Positions 1 to 10,117 of a DNA stretch of 64,000 nt are shown here, piece after piece (the stretch's first letter is position 1; every line of letters begins with the position of its first letter). A program made the translations under genes and the position numbers. The stretch comes from Gracilaria vermiculophylla (lineage: Eukaryota > Rhodophyta > Florideophyceae > Gracilariales > Gracilariaceae): the NCBI GenBank assembly GCA_019155205.2, contig JAHNZQ020003147.1:631593-695592 (forward strand), in the 5' to 3' direction. Below the pieces are notes generated by a model, which was not told the DNA's origin, did no database searches, and saw nothing but the letters and a program-made list of their open reading frames with translations.

Positions 1-1717
1 CGCGGATGTCGTCATGTTGATCCGCGTCGATAGGATCAAGAAGCGCGGGACCAGGGAAGGGGTCTGTCTCTTGTCGCACGATGTCGTAGACTACTCGCGG
101 GCGAGCTGGATCTGCTTTGGCAGGATTGGGTGTAGGATGGGGGTCGTTTATCCGCGCGATCATGAGGCGACTTACATAACCACTGGTTTCTGTTGAGATG
201 GGGTTGCCCACTGTACAACAGTCGGATCTATTCGGCGCAAACCTATTGTTGTCGAGAAGGGTGTGCGTGTCAACGCGGAGGTGATGTAATACTGGCCTTC
301 CGATAAGGAGATGTTCGCATGCCAAATCGTCGTCTGCAATGAGAAAGGATATGTTCATGAGAGCCAGGGTTCCGGAGGCCAGGTGAAGAATTATCCTCGG
401 CACAGTCCAGGTTCGCGAGAACGTGAAACGTTCGGCATCTTGCTTTCCATCTTTCTTCAGAGCCACTGCCAGACTGACTTTGTCGATTGCTGTAATCTTT
501 CCCACGCTTTTGAGGGCTGCCGATTCAGCCAGCTTGGGTGAGACGATACTGTCATCACTGCCGTCATCAGACCTGCCAGAAGTGGGAATCGAGGTCATTC
601 CATCAGAAACAGTTATAGAGCAAGCGGTAGAGTCTGCGTGAATGGTTGGCTTCAAACGACCAACAGTTCCGGTGTATTTCTGGTTTGCTCTGTACCTTTG
701 AGAGCGCGTGTTTCGTGCCGGTCCATCTGCTGCTTTCTTTTCTGCTAGTTCTGCTCTCATCGCAGCTTTCTCAGCATCGGTCATTTGGGTGCAGTCGTCA
801 ATCCAGTGTCGCTCTTCTGTTTCTTTGCATAGTGGATGTGGACAAGGCGGAGGCGGTCGCGTCGAAGTTCTGGCTCTCCTAGGACCGGTGGATGAAAAGG
901 CTGTTGAGGCAGATGGATTATTGTCTTTCTGGCTGGACGAAGCATTATGTAGATATAAGGCACCGTGTCTGTGTGGTTGCTGATTCCGGTGCATGGTTGG
1001 CGGTCCGTTGTCAACGATCTGGAATGCTTCGGCGACTTCCATTGCGTGTTGCATGAAAGCCTTCACATCCTTTCTGTAGGAGTGGTATGTGAGCTCCAAG
1101 TCATGTTCTTGACGTTGTTGTAGAGCGCGTGGTTTAATTGCTGACAATAGATGTTTAACTGCAAGTTTGAGATGATCTTTCATGACCCATGTGAGGCCAT
1201 TTCGACGGAGCGTGGACACATAGCATGTAAAGAGATGCTTCAGTCTTGAGCGAGAAGAAGTATCAGTCATGTCCATGGCAACTTCCTTCTTGATGATGGA
1301 GTGAATTGCAGCAATTGCCATCATGTCCCTTTCTTCTTCAGCCTCAGGTTTTAAGTACTGTCGGAGTTTTTCGTCAGTAATGTCGTCGATGCTTTTAACA
1401 CCGGAGATGTAGTCCAATTCGATGGTTGATAGAAGCCACTCCGGGTCGACGCAGTATGAGAGGTTCACAGGTCGAACGGGTTCCGTTGTCGTGGAATCAC
1501 CAACAGCAAGCTGTAGTGCTCGTGCTGTAACTTCTTTTGCATACTGATCGTAGCGGCGGAGAAAAACGCGAATTGCTTATGGAGTTGTTGTAGTGAGTCG
1601 CGGATGTGCGACAGAGAACGCTACAGAAGACGGTTCTTGAAGCATGTAGTTGGATTCGTTGTCATTGTTATCTGTGGGCGTCGGTGGGGACGCACTTGGC
1701 GGGGATGCAGACGCCAT
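1..1717 (-). pseudogene. GY3 Ty3/gypsy gag-protease and start of pol (partial, broken)
   Basis: This is the 5' coding part of a minus-strand gypsy element that runs off the left edge. Translation from the ATG at 1717-1715 gives a gag protein matching, almost residue for residue, the gag of GY2 at 26667-27458 (shared stretches include PSSVAF, TARALQLAV, YISGVK, RRNGLTWVMK and FQIV/IDNGPP). A retropepsin follows at about 640-420 with the active-site motif DDGSD, then the same linker to reverse transcriptase as in GY2 (NISFLIADDD, TLLDNNRFA). An in-frame TAA at 1577-1579 replaces the Lys codon found in GY2, and the frame shifts between the segments, so it is not functional as it stands. Gag packages the element RNA and the protease matures the polyprotein. 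Family assignment rests on the visible protease motif and on the full-length sister copy GY2. Confidence 0.88.
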
Positions 1718-1757
1718 GAATTTGATCGAACGGGTGTTTTGCGCGGTTCAACCGATG

Positions 1758-1773
1758 TATCGGCAGTGATCAC
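1758..1773 (-). other. GY3 primer-binding-site region
   Basis: Directly inside the 5' LTR the minus strand reads GTGATCACTGC followed by CGATAC. The same block follows the 5' LTR of GY2 at 26617. Its position and conservation mark it as the likely reverse-transcription priming site. It is palindromic (GTGATCAC) and does not begin with the usual TGG complement of a tRNA 3' end. Confidence 0.55.
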
Positions 1774-1981
1774 TGTGCGCTTGTCGGTTGCGAGCGCGAG
1801 AGTGTCTGAAGCAGTGTGCAGTTCGATGCCTCCGAGGTTTACTGGGGGGGCTGTGGGCAGTGCCTCAAGTACACTGCGGTGTTTCCATATTGGGAAACAG
1901 TCCAAGCTAGTCTACATATGTCGTGTCGTGTGCCTGCTAGCCAGGTAAGGTGTCTAAAGTGGGTGACTACCATCCACTACA
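1774..1981 (-). repeat. GY3 5' LTR
   Basis: On the minus strand this block starts TGTAGTGGATG and ends GCGCACA, matching the termini of the GY2 LTRs (TGTARTGGATGC to CGCGCACA). It is about 208 bp against 242 bp in GY2. It keeps the stem-loop TGTTTCC/GGAAACA and the CTCGGAGGCATCGA block of the GY2 LTRs. The gag ATG lies 57 bp inside it. The flanking duplication cannot be tested because the other end is outside the window. Confidence 0.8.
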
Positions 1982-2626
1982 CAAACGTTCTAAGTCCCAT
2001 GGAAATAATTACTTGAAGGCGCTTGAAACGTATGAAAAACAAAAAGAAACGGTAGACTTAAAAAAACTCACAGTCCGACAGAAACGAACGCTTTTCAATG
2101 AATGTAAAGTAAGAAAACCCGGGAGAGTAGTGACATGCTGAAAAACAATCTACAGCTCTCCGTATCTGTTTTACCATCCGTCTTGTGCTTAAAGACAACG
2201 ATCACTTTGTCCACGGGAAACCAAAGCACACTTTCCATTTAACGCCAAATCACTAAAAAATGCCCGTTCGTATCAGGCAGCAGAACACGTCACTTTAAAT
2301 ATATTAATGTGACACACAGTTATACGTTTTGATGAAAATAAGTTTTATTTGGATAGGCCTGATAATTTCTCGTCATATTGGCATCCAGATGGTTTTGGAT
2401 AGCGTTTAATTTTTTGAACTTCAGAAAAGAGGGGGAGAAGTTATGATTGTATGCTGTTATTTTTATTTTGGTAGAGATTCTTTGGTAATTATGAATAAAA
2501 ATCAGGACTCCAAAAAATATACGAAGCTTCATGCTGATAATTTGATAGACTGGGCCGCTTCAACGCACAGAGAATCATGAATTTTTCATCAAGATAACTG
2601 TCCTATTCATGTATTCAGGCACTTTA
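1982..2626. other. No recognisable gene
   Basis: The stretch is A/T-rich and holds only short open frames. One, at about 1990-2141 on the plus strand, is lysine-rich and ends KPGRVVTC, but nothing identifies it. No promoter, RNA gene or repeat is seen. Confidence 0.5.
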
Positions 2627-2779
2627 CGGCTTTTTCTACACTTCCGCAGGACTCGGTGCATTACGTACAAAATTCTTGTGATCCTGGGGACTTCCCATTT
2701 CATAGAATATGTATCAGACACACGACTTTGTGTGCAAAATTCTCCTGGTGTTAGGGTCTCTTGAGAGCGACCACACTTC

Positions 2780-4135
2780 GTGACCCATGACAATAGCTAC
2801 TCTTACCACCTAAACTTTACTACCAAACGTCGCCGTTGCTTCGCAATGCGCATTGCAGCCGTTCTAGCTGTTGACGACGGTGCCTCAGAGCCCATCACGA
2901 AACCTATGTTTTCATCGACTCATTCAATTGCTCTGCCTCTTCTGTCGACGACTGATAACAGACGCACCACACCACGGAGGGCATGGACAAGTCAAAGAAA
3001 CCCCCGTCATGGTTGTTTGACTCCGCGATCACACAGAATTTTCTTAAAAGTTCATCATGGCGACGCCTCACTCGCGTTTCTTACGTTATATTTCAGCGTC
3101 TCGAAAATGAGCTGCGTCCCCATTTAGAAGCAATCGATACAAAGTTCCGCATGGCTTTGCCTACGCCATTGAAAGTGACCGCATTCCTTCCATTCGCTGG
3201 TGGGTGAACCTGCAAAAAGTAGCTTCTCATCTTGGAATACAGTCGAGCCTTGTGTCTTCAAGCATTGCAATTGTTTCGAGCGCGATTAAGAAGAGCTACA
3301 AAGACCGGCCCGATTCTCAAATGCAGAGGAATAGGTTGTGCTGGCGATGAAGGGGTTCGAGAGCATCAGTGGGCTGCCTTCTTTGGTCGGAGCAATTGAC
3401 GGAACCCATGTAAAATGGCCGTAATGTCCTGAAGTGATGGACTACGAATATAGATGTTATTAAGGGTATTCAATTATAGTTTTATTTGTTGTAGTCACAT
3501 GGAATTGAAAATTCGCGTACGTCGAAATTGAGAAGTTTGGGGTGCTGGGTTATTCTACCCCTTACGACTAGTCAAGCTTTTTGAAGACTATGGAAAATGG
3601 TACATGGCTTAAAGCTGAATTCTACATATGAAGATAGCAAATGTATGTATGAGACCGTACTTGATCAGTGATTGTACTTTCCAACTTAACCGAAATATGA
3701 TGAAGACTTACACTGAACCAGAGAAAAATGCGAACCCCGTACTTTGTACATGGGGCAAAATTGCACGCAAGGCACGGAAACCCGTTTAATGCGCTTTTGG
3801 AATACTGAAGCATTCTTTGACAGTGTTAAAGAAAGGGACCAAACTCGATCATGAGGACGACATCGTGCTTCCTACATCTGCTCTTTGTGGTCCTATACAA
3901 CTGAAGTATTGACAATGGCGACGATGTGGAAGCTTATTTGCCCCCCTATGAGGACGATGACCCGAATGCTGTAGAATCGGCGGATATAAGCGCTGGAAAA
4001 AAGCAACGAGATGAACTTATTTACTACATTAAGAACGATTTTGAGGAAGAGCAGCGAGGACTAGAACGTTTTTACATAACGATCCAAAACACAGCGCGTT
4101 CTTTGCCTTTTCTCGTTTACTTTACGAAGCTCTGA
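2780..4135 (+). pseudogene. H1 PIF/Harbinger transposase (broken)
   Basis: The frames join into a protein parallel to the H2 transposase. It has an N-terminal KRRR...AA stretch, then SWLFDSAITQNFLKSSSW, the HTH-like segment ending ALPTPLKVTAFL, the first catalytic aspartate in GAIDGTHVKWP near 3400, and a C-terminal block (EKNANPV, KPV-CAFGILKH) near 3720-3810. H2 has the equivalent block KPVECAFGMLKH, where the glutamate fits the third catalytic residue. In H1 that glutamate codon is a stop (TAA), and several other stops and frameshifts occur, so this copy is dead. The family cuts and pastes its own element through a DDE nuclease (Pfam DDE_Tnp_4 type). Confidence 0.8.
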
Positions 4136-4231
4136 AATCAAACTCGCATTCGTTTCTTCTTGATTCTTGATGAAATCGGAGGGTACCTCATCTCTAAATC
4201 TCATTTGGCGTGTGCGCGTGCTTGTGTTTGG

Positions 4232-4788
4232 TTATTCGAAAGCGCGTGCACATTTATCTATAGAGTATTGTGCCGGAGAATCGTATTTTGCTTTGCCTCT
4301 CTCCAGCTCATGCATTTCTTCAAAGAATTCTGGAGTATTGAGAAGGTCTTCACCCTCCCCATACTGGCCAGATTGATTCAACTTCGAAAGAGAAGAAGAG
4401 TACTCTTGCTTGATTCTGATGAACTTTTTCTGCCACACTTTTGCAGGGCGTTTGATGCCGTGACTTTGCGCAGTCAGCTCGACGGCATCGGAAAACACAT
4501 CCTTAAGGCTCTTCTTTGTTGCTTTCGATTGCCGTATCAAGCGCTGTTCATCAAGGAAAATAACAGGATGACGGTGTAGCTATCGTTGTTGGTCTTAGTT
4601 TGAGAGCCGAAAGTGGGCTCGACTTGGGTGGGGTTGTCTGCTGGAACAGAGCAATAGGTTTTTATGTGCGTCTGTTGCGGAAGCGGAGAGTTGTTGTTGT
4701 CAGAGATTGTTTGATTGACTAGTGCAGAGGATTGGTTGAAAGTGTTAGGCTGATGTGAAGCAGAGCATTGAAAATAATCAGTCATCAC
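4232..4788 (-). pseudogene. H1 accessory protein (Myb/trihelix-like second Harbinger ORF)
   Basis: Two overlapping minus-strand frames, 4788-4537 and 4540-4232, together match the single 166-aa H2 accessory protein. Shared parts are the Gln/Asn/Pro-rich N-terminus, the core KKSLKDV...ELT.SSH.I.R.AK, the basic segment KKFIRIKQEYS, and the acidic end EDLLN.PE.FEEMHELE. A frameshift near 4538 separates the halves. In animal and plant Harbingers the second ORF is a Myb/SANT-type DNA-binding partner that takes the transposase to the element ends. That role is inferred from position, size and basic core, not from a clear Myb signature. Confidence 0.65.
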
Positions 4789-5039
4789 AGGAAAGCTTGT
4801 TAGGGAGGTGCGGCGGAAGCGGTCTTGGGGAAGGCGTGCGACCTGGAATAGATGCTAGCGCGAAGACTAGGAATTTCATTCTGTGTTTCTATACTTTGGC
4901 GCAAAATGGGCACCTTTATAGAAAATGTCCCAGGACATTTTATCGCGAATGAGTGTCTCGGTGTCGAATTTTCCACGTCCATATCTAGAAAGGTTCTTAA
5001 GAATGGCTTACGTCGAAACACATTCGTTAACTGTCGTGG

Positions 5040-5300
5040 TCAAGCCGTGCACCGGATATAAACCCCCTTGAAAATCTTATGGCTCTTCTGCCACATCTTG
5101 TGTATTACCACGCATGCCAATTTGGTACTTTGGCTGAGCCATAAGAAACTATTTTTACTGAGTGGGAAACAATAGGTGATGAGGTACTGCAAGCTCATAT
5201 TGAGAGCATGCAGCGTCGCTGCGTAGCTGATTTCACTGCCCAAAGGGCAAAAACGAATCATAAAGCGAGTAATGGAGTTTACTTTCTGCATAAATAAATT
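5040..5300 (-). repeat. Left arm of a diverged inverted repeat
   Basis: The reverse complement resembles 5490-5690, best over about 63 bp (TTGGGCAGTGA ... GCTGCATGCTCT-AAT). Both arms carry a short frame reading LGSE....AA.LHALN.S. Identity is roughly 70-75% by eye. It could be an old inverted duplication or the termini of a decayed foldback element. No function is proposed. Confidence 0.5.
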
Positions 5301-5489
5301 GTCCCATACTTTTAAATGCTTAAAAGTAGTGTTTTCTTGACTGCTAGATTACATGGATTTTATCTAAATCGTTTTGGACGGTTTATGCGTTCATTTGTCT
5401 ACAGTTAATTGTGAATTCCGACTTAGCGTGCCCTTTGTGACTTGTCTTTCATACATGACAAGTGGCATACTTTAGACGCGCACTGCAGC

Positions 5490-5690
5490 ATTTAAGAAAG
5501 CTAAGAATCAATAAAACACTGCTTTCGAAAAATAGAACGTACAGGACCAATTTACTGCTGCGTATCATAGACTCCAATTCGCAGTTGATACTTCGTTCTC
5601 GCACATTGGGCAGTGAGACCCTTAATGCAGCAATGCTGCATGCTCTTAATGTTAGCTCTCACAAGCTCTCATAAAGAGCACCAAATTTGA
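5490..5690 (+). repeat. Right arm of a diverged inverted repeat
   Basis: Partner of 5040-5300. About 190 bp of A/T-rich sequence without a gene separates the arms. Confidence 0.5.
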
Positions 5691-6099
5691 AGGGGTCAGC
5701 GGCTTCACTTCACGGGAGAGTTGAAGCTGGGGAGACCGCGGGCCGTGCTTTTACATGGCATAATAAATAGAAATAGGTGGGTGGCACTTTGGTTGCCAAC
5801 TTATGGATCAGTTTGCGTCATTCACAATGTCCTTCGTAAACATGCTCGACAGCAATGATTTGTTTACTCGACTAACAATACGTAGAAGCGTGGCATCTTC
5901 TGTTAAAAACCTTAAGAAGGAGCAAAACCCAGTAGGAAAAATCTGCGTCACGGAGGAGACGTTAAAGCTCTATTGCTTACGAGAAGAGACCATTTTCACC
6001 GATATGAATTACATAAACCAAACATACATCTATAATAGGATTCAAAGAAAAGCATAAAAAACAAGTTCAAAGGTAAAACAAAGACTGTACAAGACTTAA
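5691..6099. other. No recognisable gene; possible copia 3' flank
   Basis: An 84-codon plus-strand frame at 5803-6057 has no recognisable motif. The stretch lies immediately beyond the 3' end of the copia relic at 6100-6260 and may be its untranslated end or 3' LTR, but no second LTR was found to compare. Confidence 0.35.
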
Positions 6100-6260
6100 T
6101 AAAAACAGATCAAGTATACTGAAAAACGTTTGCGGATTGTTCCGTCCCAAAGACTTTATCAAGACGTCTGCAGGATGCACTGCACTCTGGGTTTCTCGCA
6201 CAATCAAAACCTCAGACTTTATTAGCTTCTTCAAAAAGGGTTATTTTAGAGCTGTTGATC
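6100..6260 (-). pseudogene. Ty1/copia polyprotein C-terminal relic
   Basis: Minus-strand translation gives IKSEVLIVRETQSAVHPADV followed by LIKSLGRNN, the hallmark end of copia RNase H (usually ...V.T..Q.ADI.TK.L). Only the last 50 or so residues survive and no upstream RNase H is visible, so it is a truncated remnant. Confidence 0.55.
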
Positions 6261-7515
6261 CGAGAAGAATCAAGGAAGTTCAATCAAACATTTGACGGTC
6301 TTTCTATAGTTTTCGTAGATGATGCAAGCTGTCCCATAGTGCTCTAGGGTTGCTCTTTTGGGCTTCGAAAATACTAGAGCGCACACGCGGACATGTCAGA
6401 GTGCATGACTGTTCAATTCTTTTACGTCATTTTTTCCCAAGCTGAACAATGAAAGACTTAAGTTTGAATTGCGCTGAATCCTCCTAAGTTCTTGATTTAC
6501 GCCGCACCCGGATGTGTCTGATTTAATCTACTGTATACGTCTCGACATCACTCTTCAAGGTTCGTTGCTCTTTTTGATTGAATTCCGAGTAGGACAGACG
6601 GCTTCTCAGTATTTCTGGTTGATGCTTACGTCGTTTACGTCGTTGATGTTTTGTACGGGTTCCCAATCAGGCGCCCTGTTTTTGTTCTTCCACACGACAA
6701 AGTAACCCAGGTTTCCACCCTTTCCTAGGCGGTGGTTTGTTCTCCTTTTCTTTATTTCGTGTGATTCGTCCTCAATCACAGTTTTGTTTCCACTTCTTTT
6801 AGTAATTTTTAAGGGACCCGGGAGTACTGTTCTCCAAACCTGACACAGTTCATCGCGCAACATGTATGATCCGCCCCGGTTCTTCCGTGTTCCTGTGAAC
6901 GGATCTCCGTAGCATGCCTCACTGTGGGATTGTTTAGTCACATCTCTCATCACTACTATGAAACCTGGTGGGAATGTGTCCTGACCCATTATGTACCGGT
7001 TGCGACTGAGTAAACGGACTTCGTTCTTCTTCATTTCAAGAACTCTTTTAGACACTGCAGAAATGACATGCTCTGCAATTTGTTTATGACGCAATTTCCA
7101 TACTTACAGTTTCATGGGAGATTCTGTTTTGGTTTGGCCCAACCTTTCAAATCCATTCATATTCCTACCAAACAATAGCGAGAACTGTGTGAATCTAATT
7201 AATGCAATATTCTTACAGTTCTACGCTTGCTGAACGAACGGTACGTATTCTTGCCATCGACGCATTGCACCGTCGCCTTCCTTCAGTAGCAATGTCTCAA
7301 TAGTTCCGTTCATTCGTTCAACCGCTTCGTTTGCTCGTAGGTTCTATGGTAATTTGATGTGATCATTGATTCCATTTAGGTTTATGAGCTACGTAATCAA
7401 ATGTTTAACGAGCTCTGAACCGTTGTCTGATGGGATGATTCGTGGGACTTTAAGAATTCAGATGAGGTCCCAATGCTTGAGAGCTACATCTTTTATATCG
7501 TTGCTTTGGAGGGCG

Positions 7516-8062
7516 TGATACCGTCAGTTCTCCGTTCGAGGTAGTAGCGCACAATGTCCGTTAGGAGTTTTTGTTTTCTCTAAAGGCACAAGTTCCCAAA
7601 GGTGGTCTCCGGTAATCGCTGTCACGAGCCGGAGGAATCCTGAAAGAGGATACGCAAACACCAAGCGGAGAAGGATAATCACTGGGCGGAAAATGCTCTT
7701 ACAGGCACTGCCACAAGGCGACCTGGGTATCGGTGGCTTAGAAACCTAAGGATGTACGACGAGAGTCTCCAACCGGAAAAATAGATGAACACTCCAGAGT
7801 TGGTTTTCTTTCCCAGAGGGGGCTCTCGACCGGCAGATTAAATACCACGGCTGGGGCCCGCCTCAGCAGATCTCACTACTGTAGTAATTACCAGCACCAA
7901 ATAACTAAAATGAATATTAATTCTACCGTTCTTCAAAATACTGTAGCACACGTGGGCCGAATTATGCACCACGCGGCTGAGTTAGAAAAATAAGAATCCT
8001 TCTTAGAAATATTCCGTCGTGAAGCCACATGCCATTATCGCCTAAGGATTCACTGTACTACA
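7516..8062 (+). repeat. R1 element copy A
   Basis: One of six copies of a ~550-bp interspersed repeat, arbitrarily called plus when it starts TGTGGTACCGTCAG and ends GTACCACA. This copy starts TGATACCGTCAG and ends CTGTACTACA. GAGGG occurs at 7509-7513 and 8063-8067, a 5-bp target duplication with a stray CG before the left end. It interrupts a gypsy integrase. No open frame longer than ~80 codons is shared between copies. TG...CA ends plus 5-bp duplications fit a solo LTR; a short-TIR MITE is the alternative. Confidence 0.82.
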
Positions 8063-8168
8063 GAGGGGTCGTTATGTTGCAAGCTTTATCATCAGGCATA
8101 GGGTGGTTAGCAAAATGTTGAGTCCACTGTTTGGTATTGGAATTGAAAGCACGAGGTCTCCTGTGATG

Positions 8169-8754
8169 TGCAGCACAGTGGATCCTGAGGTGATATTGTC
8201 TTGTGGTTTTACAATGGGGTATTTCTAAAGAGTGTTTGTATTTTATTAACTGAGCCACGTGGTGCATTACTTATTCCATGTGTGCTACAGTACTCTTGAA
8301 GAATTATAGAATTTAAATTTGTTTTATTTACTTAGTGTAGGTAACTGGACTAGTCTACAGTAGGGAGCCATGTCGAGGAGAGCTCCCGGCTCTGTTCTTA
8401 GTCTGCCGATTGAGCTCCACCTTCGGGGGATGTAAACCAAGCACCTTTGAGTCTTATTCTATTTTTTCCGATTGGAGACTCTTGTTTAACGCCTTCAGGT
8501 ACTTATAATTCCCCTTTATGTGGTTTTTACGCCGCCAATCTCAAGGTCGCCTCAGAACAGCGACTGTAGAAGCATTGGCCGCCTAGTAAACCCCCTTTTC
8601 CGCTTGGTGCTTGGGGTCCCGCTTTCAGGATCTCCCTGGCTCGTGACCGTGATTACCAGAGACCACTTTTTGGAACTCGTGCCCTTAACGTCGCCAAAAA
8701 CTCCCAACGGACATGGTCCGCTATCACCTCGAAAGAAAAACTGAGCATAACACA
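8169..8754 (-). repeat. R1 element copy B
   Basis: Opposite in orientation to copy A and inserted about 100 bp away in the same integrase. It starts TGCAGCACAGTGG and ends ATAACACA. Flanks TGATG (8164-8168) and CGATG (8755-8759) agree at four of five bases, as expected for an aged 5-bp duplication, so it is an independent insertion and not one arm of a foldback element. Confidence 0.8.
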
Positions 8755-8905
8755 CGATGTGATCCCCAGGCTGCTTTGTGACTACCGACTTCACGGAAGG
8801 GAAACCTCGTTTCTCTACATGTTAATGTAGACAGTGGATGCAACCCGGCATTTCCTTTTTTATGTGGTTCAGGATGCTGTTTTGCCTGTATCCATCATGC
8901 CACAA

Positions 8906-9224
8906 CTTCTTCAATACCTGGGGTTTTCTAAAGTTGTTGGAAATTGAATTAAAGCGCTGGAATGGCGTCTGGTATTATATCCAGAAGTATATGCTGTGTT
9001 GCCTCACGTCAAATTTTGCAGTTAGACTTTGGTATCTAGATGATATCAGGCACGTTTCTAGAAACATGTTTTTAGTAATTACTTCTGTTTGGAATGATTG
9101 GGCGCACCAGCACTATAAATTCCGGGCGCTGCGGGCAAATTCTGAACACAATCCCTGAAGTGAGAGGGGGACGAAACGGCCGACACCAAATGCCGTAGCA
9201 TTTGGCACGTCCAAAAAATAGTGG
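8906..9224. other. No recognisable gene
   Basis: This lies between the GY5 integrase relic (minus) and the CP1 copia relic (plus). It may contain eroded upstream GY5 sequence or CP1 gag, but no motif could be read. Confidence 0.4.
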
Positions 9225-10117
9225 TTGGGTATCGTTGAGGGAATCGATACTAGAAACAAGTCTCAAACCATAGACTGCCTTCCGTGTCTTGAGGCCATGG
9301 AAACTGAATCTCCTGCTACGAAAGAGCTAGCAAAGAGAGTAGTATATGATGTCGTAAACTCTGACTTCATTGGTTCTATCCGCCCTCGAATCATCGGAAG
9401 GGCGACGTATATATTGTGCGACATCGTGGAAGCGAGCCGGTTCTCAAAGTTCTTCATAATTGAGAATTGTCAAGAGGTGTTCAACTACTCTAGAGAGATT
9501 CAGTCATCACTGGATCGTACCAGAAATGTACAGGTGAAGAGATTGAACTGCTAAAACGCAAAAAAGAGTATGAATTACTGGGAAGATATCTGAAAGAGGA
9601 AGGGATTTAGCAAACGTTTACTACGGCCTATACTTCTCAGTCAGATGGTCTTGCAGAGCGCTACAATCGCACTCTCTTGGATAAAGTGCGATCTTTGCTG
9701 CATAATTCTGGGTTGGAGGTGTGGTTCTGGGGCGAAGCAGCACTACGTGCTGCGTACCTGACCAATATAACCGGCGAAAAAGCAAATCAAGGGAAAACGC
9801 TGTACGAGCTGGTGCACAACCTGAAAACTAGCGTGGAGAGCCTGCGACTATTTGGCAGGGCAGCCTACGTACACGAGCCAAAAGAGAAACATCATTGGAA
9901 ATTGGCACAGCATGGAAAACCCGGTATCCTTCCCGGTCATGAAAATGTTGTTTACAGATTCTTGAGCCTCGAAGACAATGTAACCAGTGCTTCGAAACAT
10001 ATAGTTGTTGACGAGATGATTTTCCCAGGAGAAGATCTTTTCCGTTTCAAAAAAGAATTCGAAGACGCGGACAAATTTATTAACCTAAGCGAGGCAACTT
10101 CTTTGCATCTCGAATAA
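9225..10117 (+). pseudogene. CP1 Ty1/copia integrase (broken)
   Basis: The first frame (9225-9554) carries a C..C pair (DCLPCLEAME) where the HHCC zinc finger ends, then a core reading VNSDFIGSIRP. The second part reads GEEIELLKR ... FTTAYTSQSDGLAERYNRTL (9530-9680) and continues in the open frame 9677-10117 (VWFWGEAALRAAYLTNI; the C-terminal part with GRAAYVH and KPGILPGH). The AERYNRTL motif contains the catalytic glutamate. A stop at 9552-9554 and a frameshift separate the halves. Copia order (integrase before reverse transcriptase) is confirmed by the next feature. Confidence 0.85.

Larger units (their letters stand above)
2627..4996 (+). mobile_element. Harbinger element H1
   Basis: This 2370-bp unit is the same size and design as H2 (53791-56130). 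A plus-strand transposase relic lies at the left and a minus-strand accessory gene at the right, so they converge. Left terminus CGGCTTTTTCTACA and right terminus (reverse complement) GAACCTTTCTAGA are similar imperfect inverted repeats. TTA is present on both sides (2624-2626 and 4997-4999), the usual 3-bp duplication of PIF/Harbinger elements. The ends are less clear than in H2. Confidence 0.7.
6606..8905 (-). pseudogene. GY5 Ty3/gypsy integrase relic, split by R1-A and R1-B
   Basis: Read on the minus strand the integrase survives in pieces. 8905-8755 holds the zinc-binding N-terminus (LWHDGYRQNSILNHIKKE.PGCIHC) and the core start VTKQPGDHIV. 8168-8063 continues the core (GDLVLSIPIPNSG). 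7508-7110 holds the catalytic region with SDNGSELVKHLI and NEAVERMNGTIE. 7094-6606 is the C-terminal domain ending GYFVVWKNKNRAPDWEP, a chromodomain-like tail. The pieces are collinear once the two R1 insertions are removed. In-frame stops occur in nearly every piece. Integrase inserts element cDNA into the genome. Upstream reverse transcriptase was not recognised. Confidence 0.75.

Noticed and set aside
7516..8754. R1-A and R1-B as the two arms of one foldback element
   Set aside because: The sequence between them is gypsy integrase, and each copy has its own 5-bp flanking duplication.
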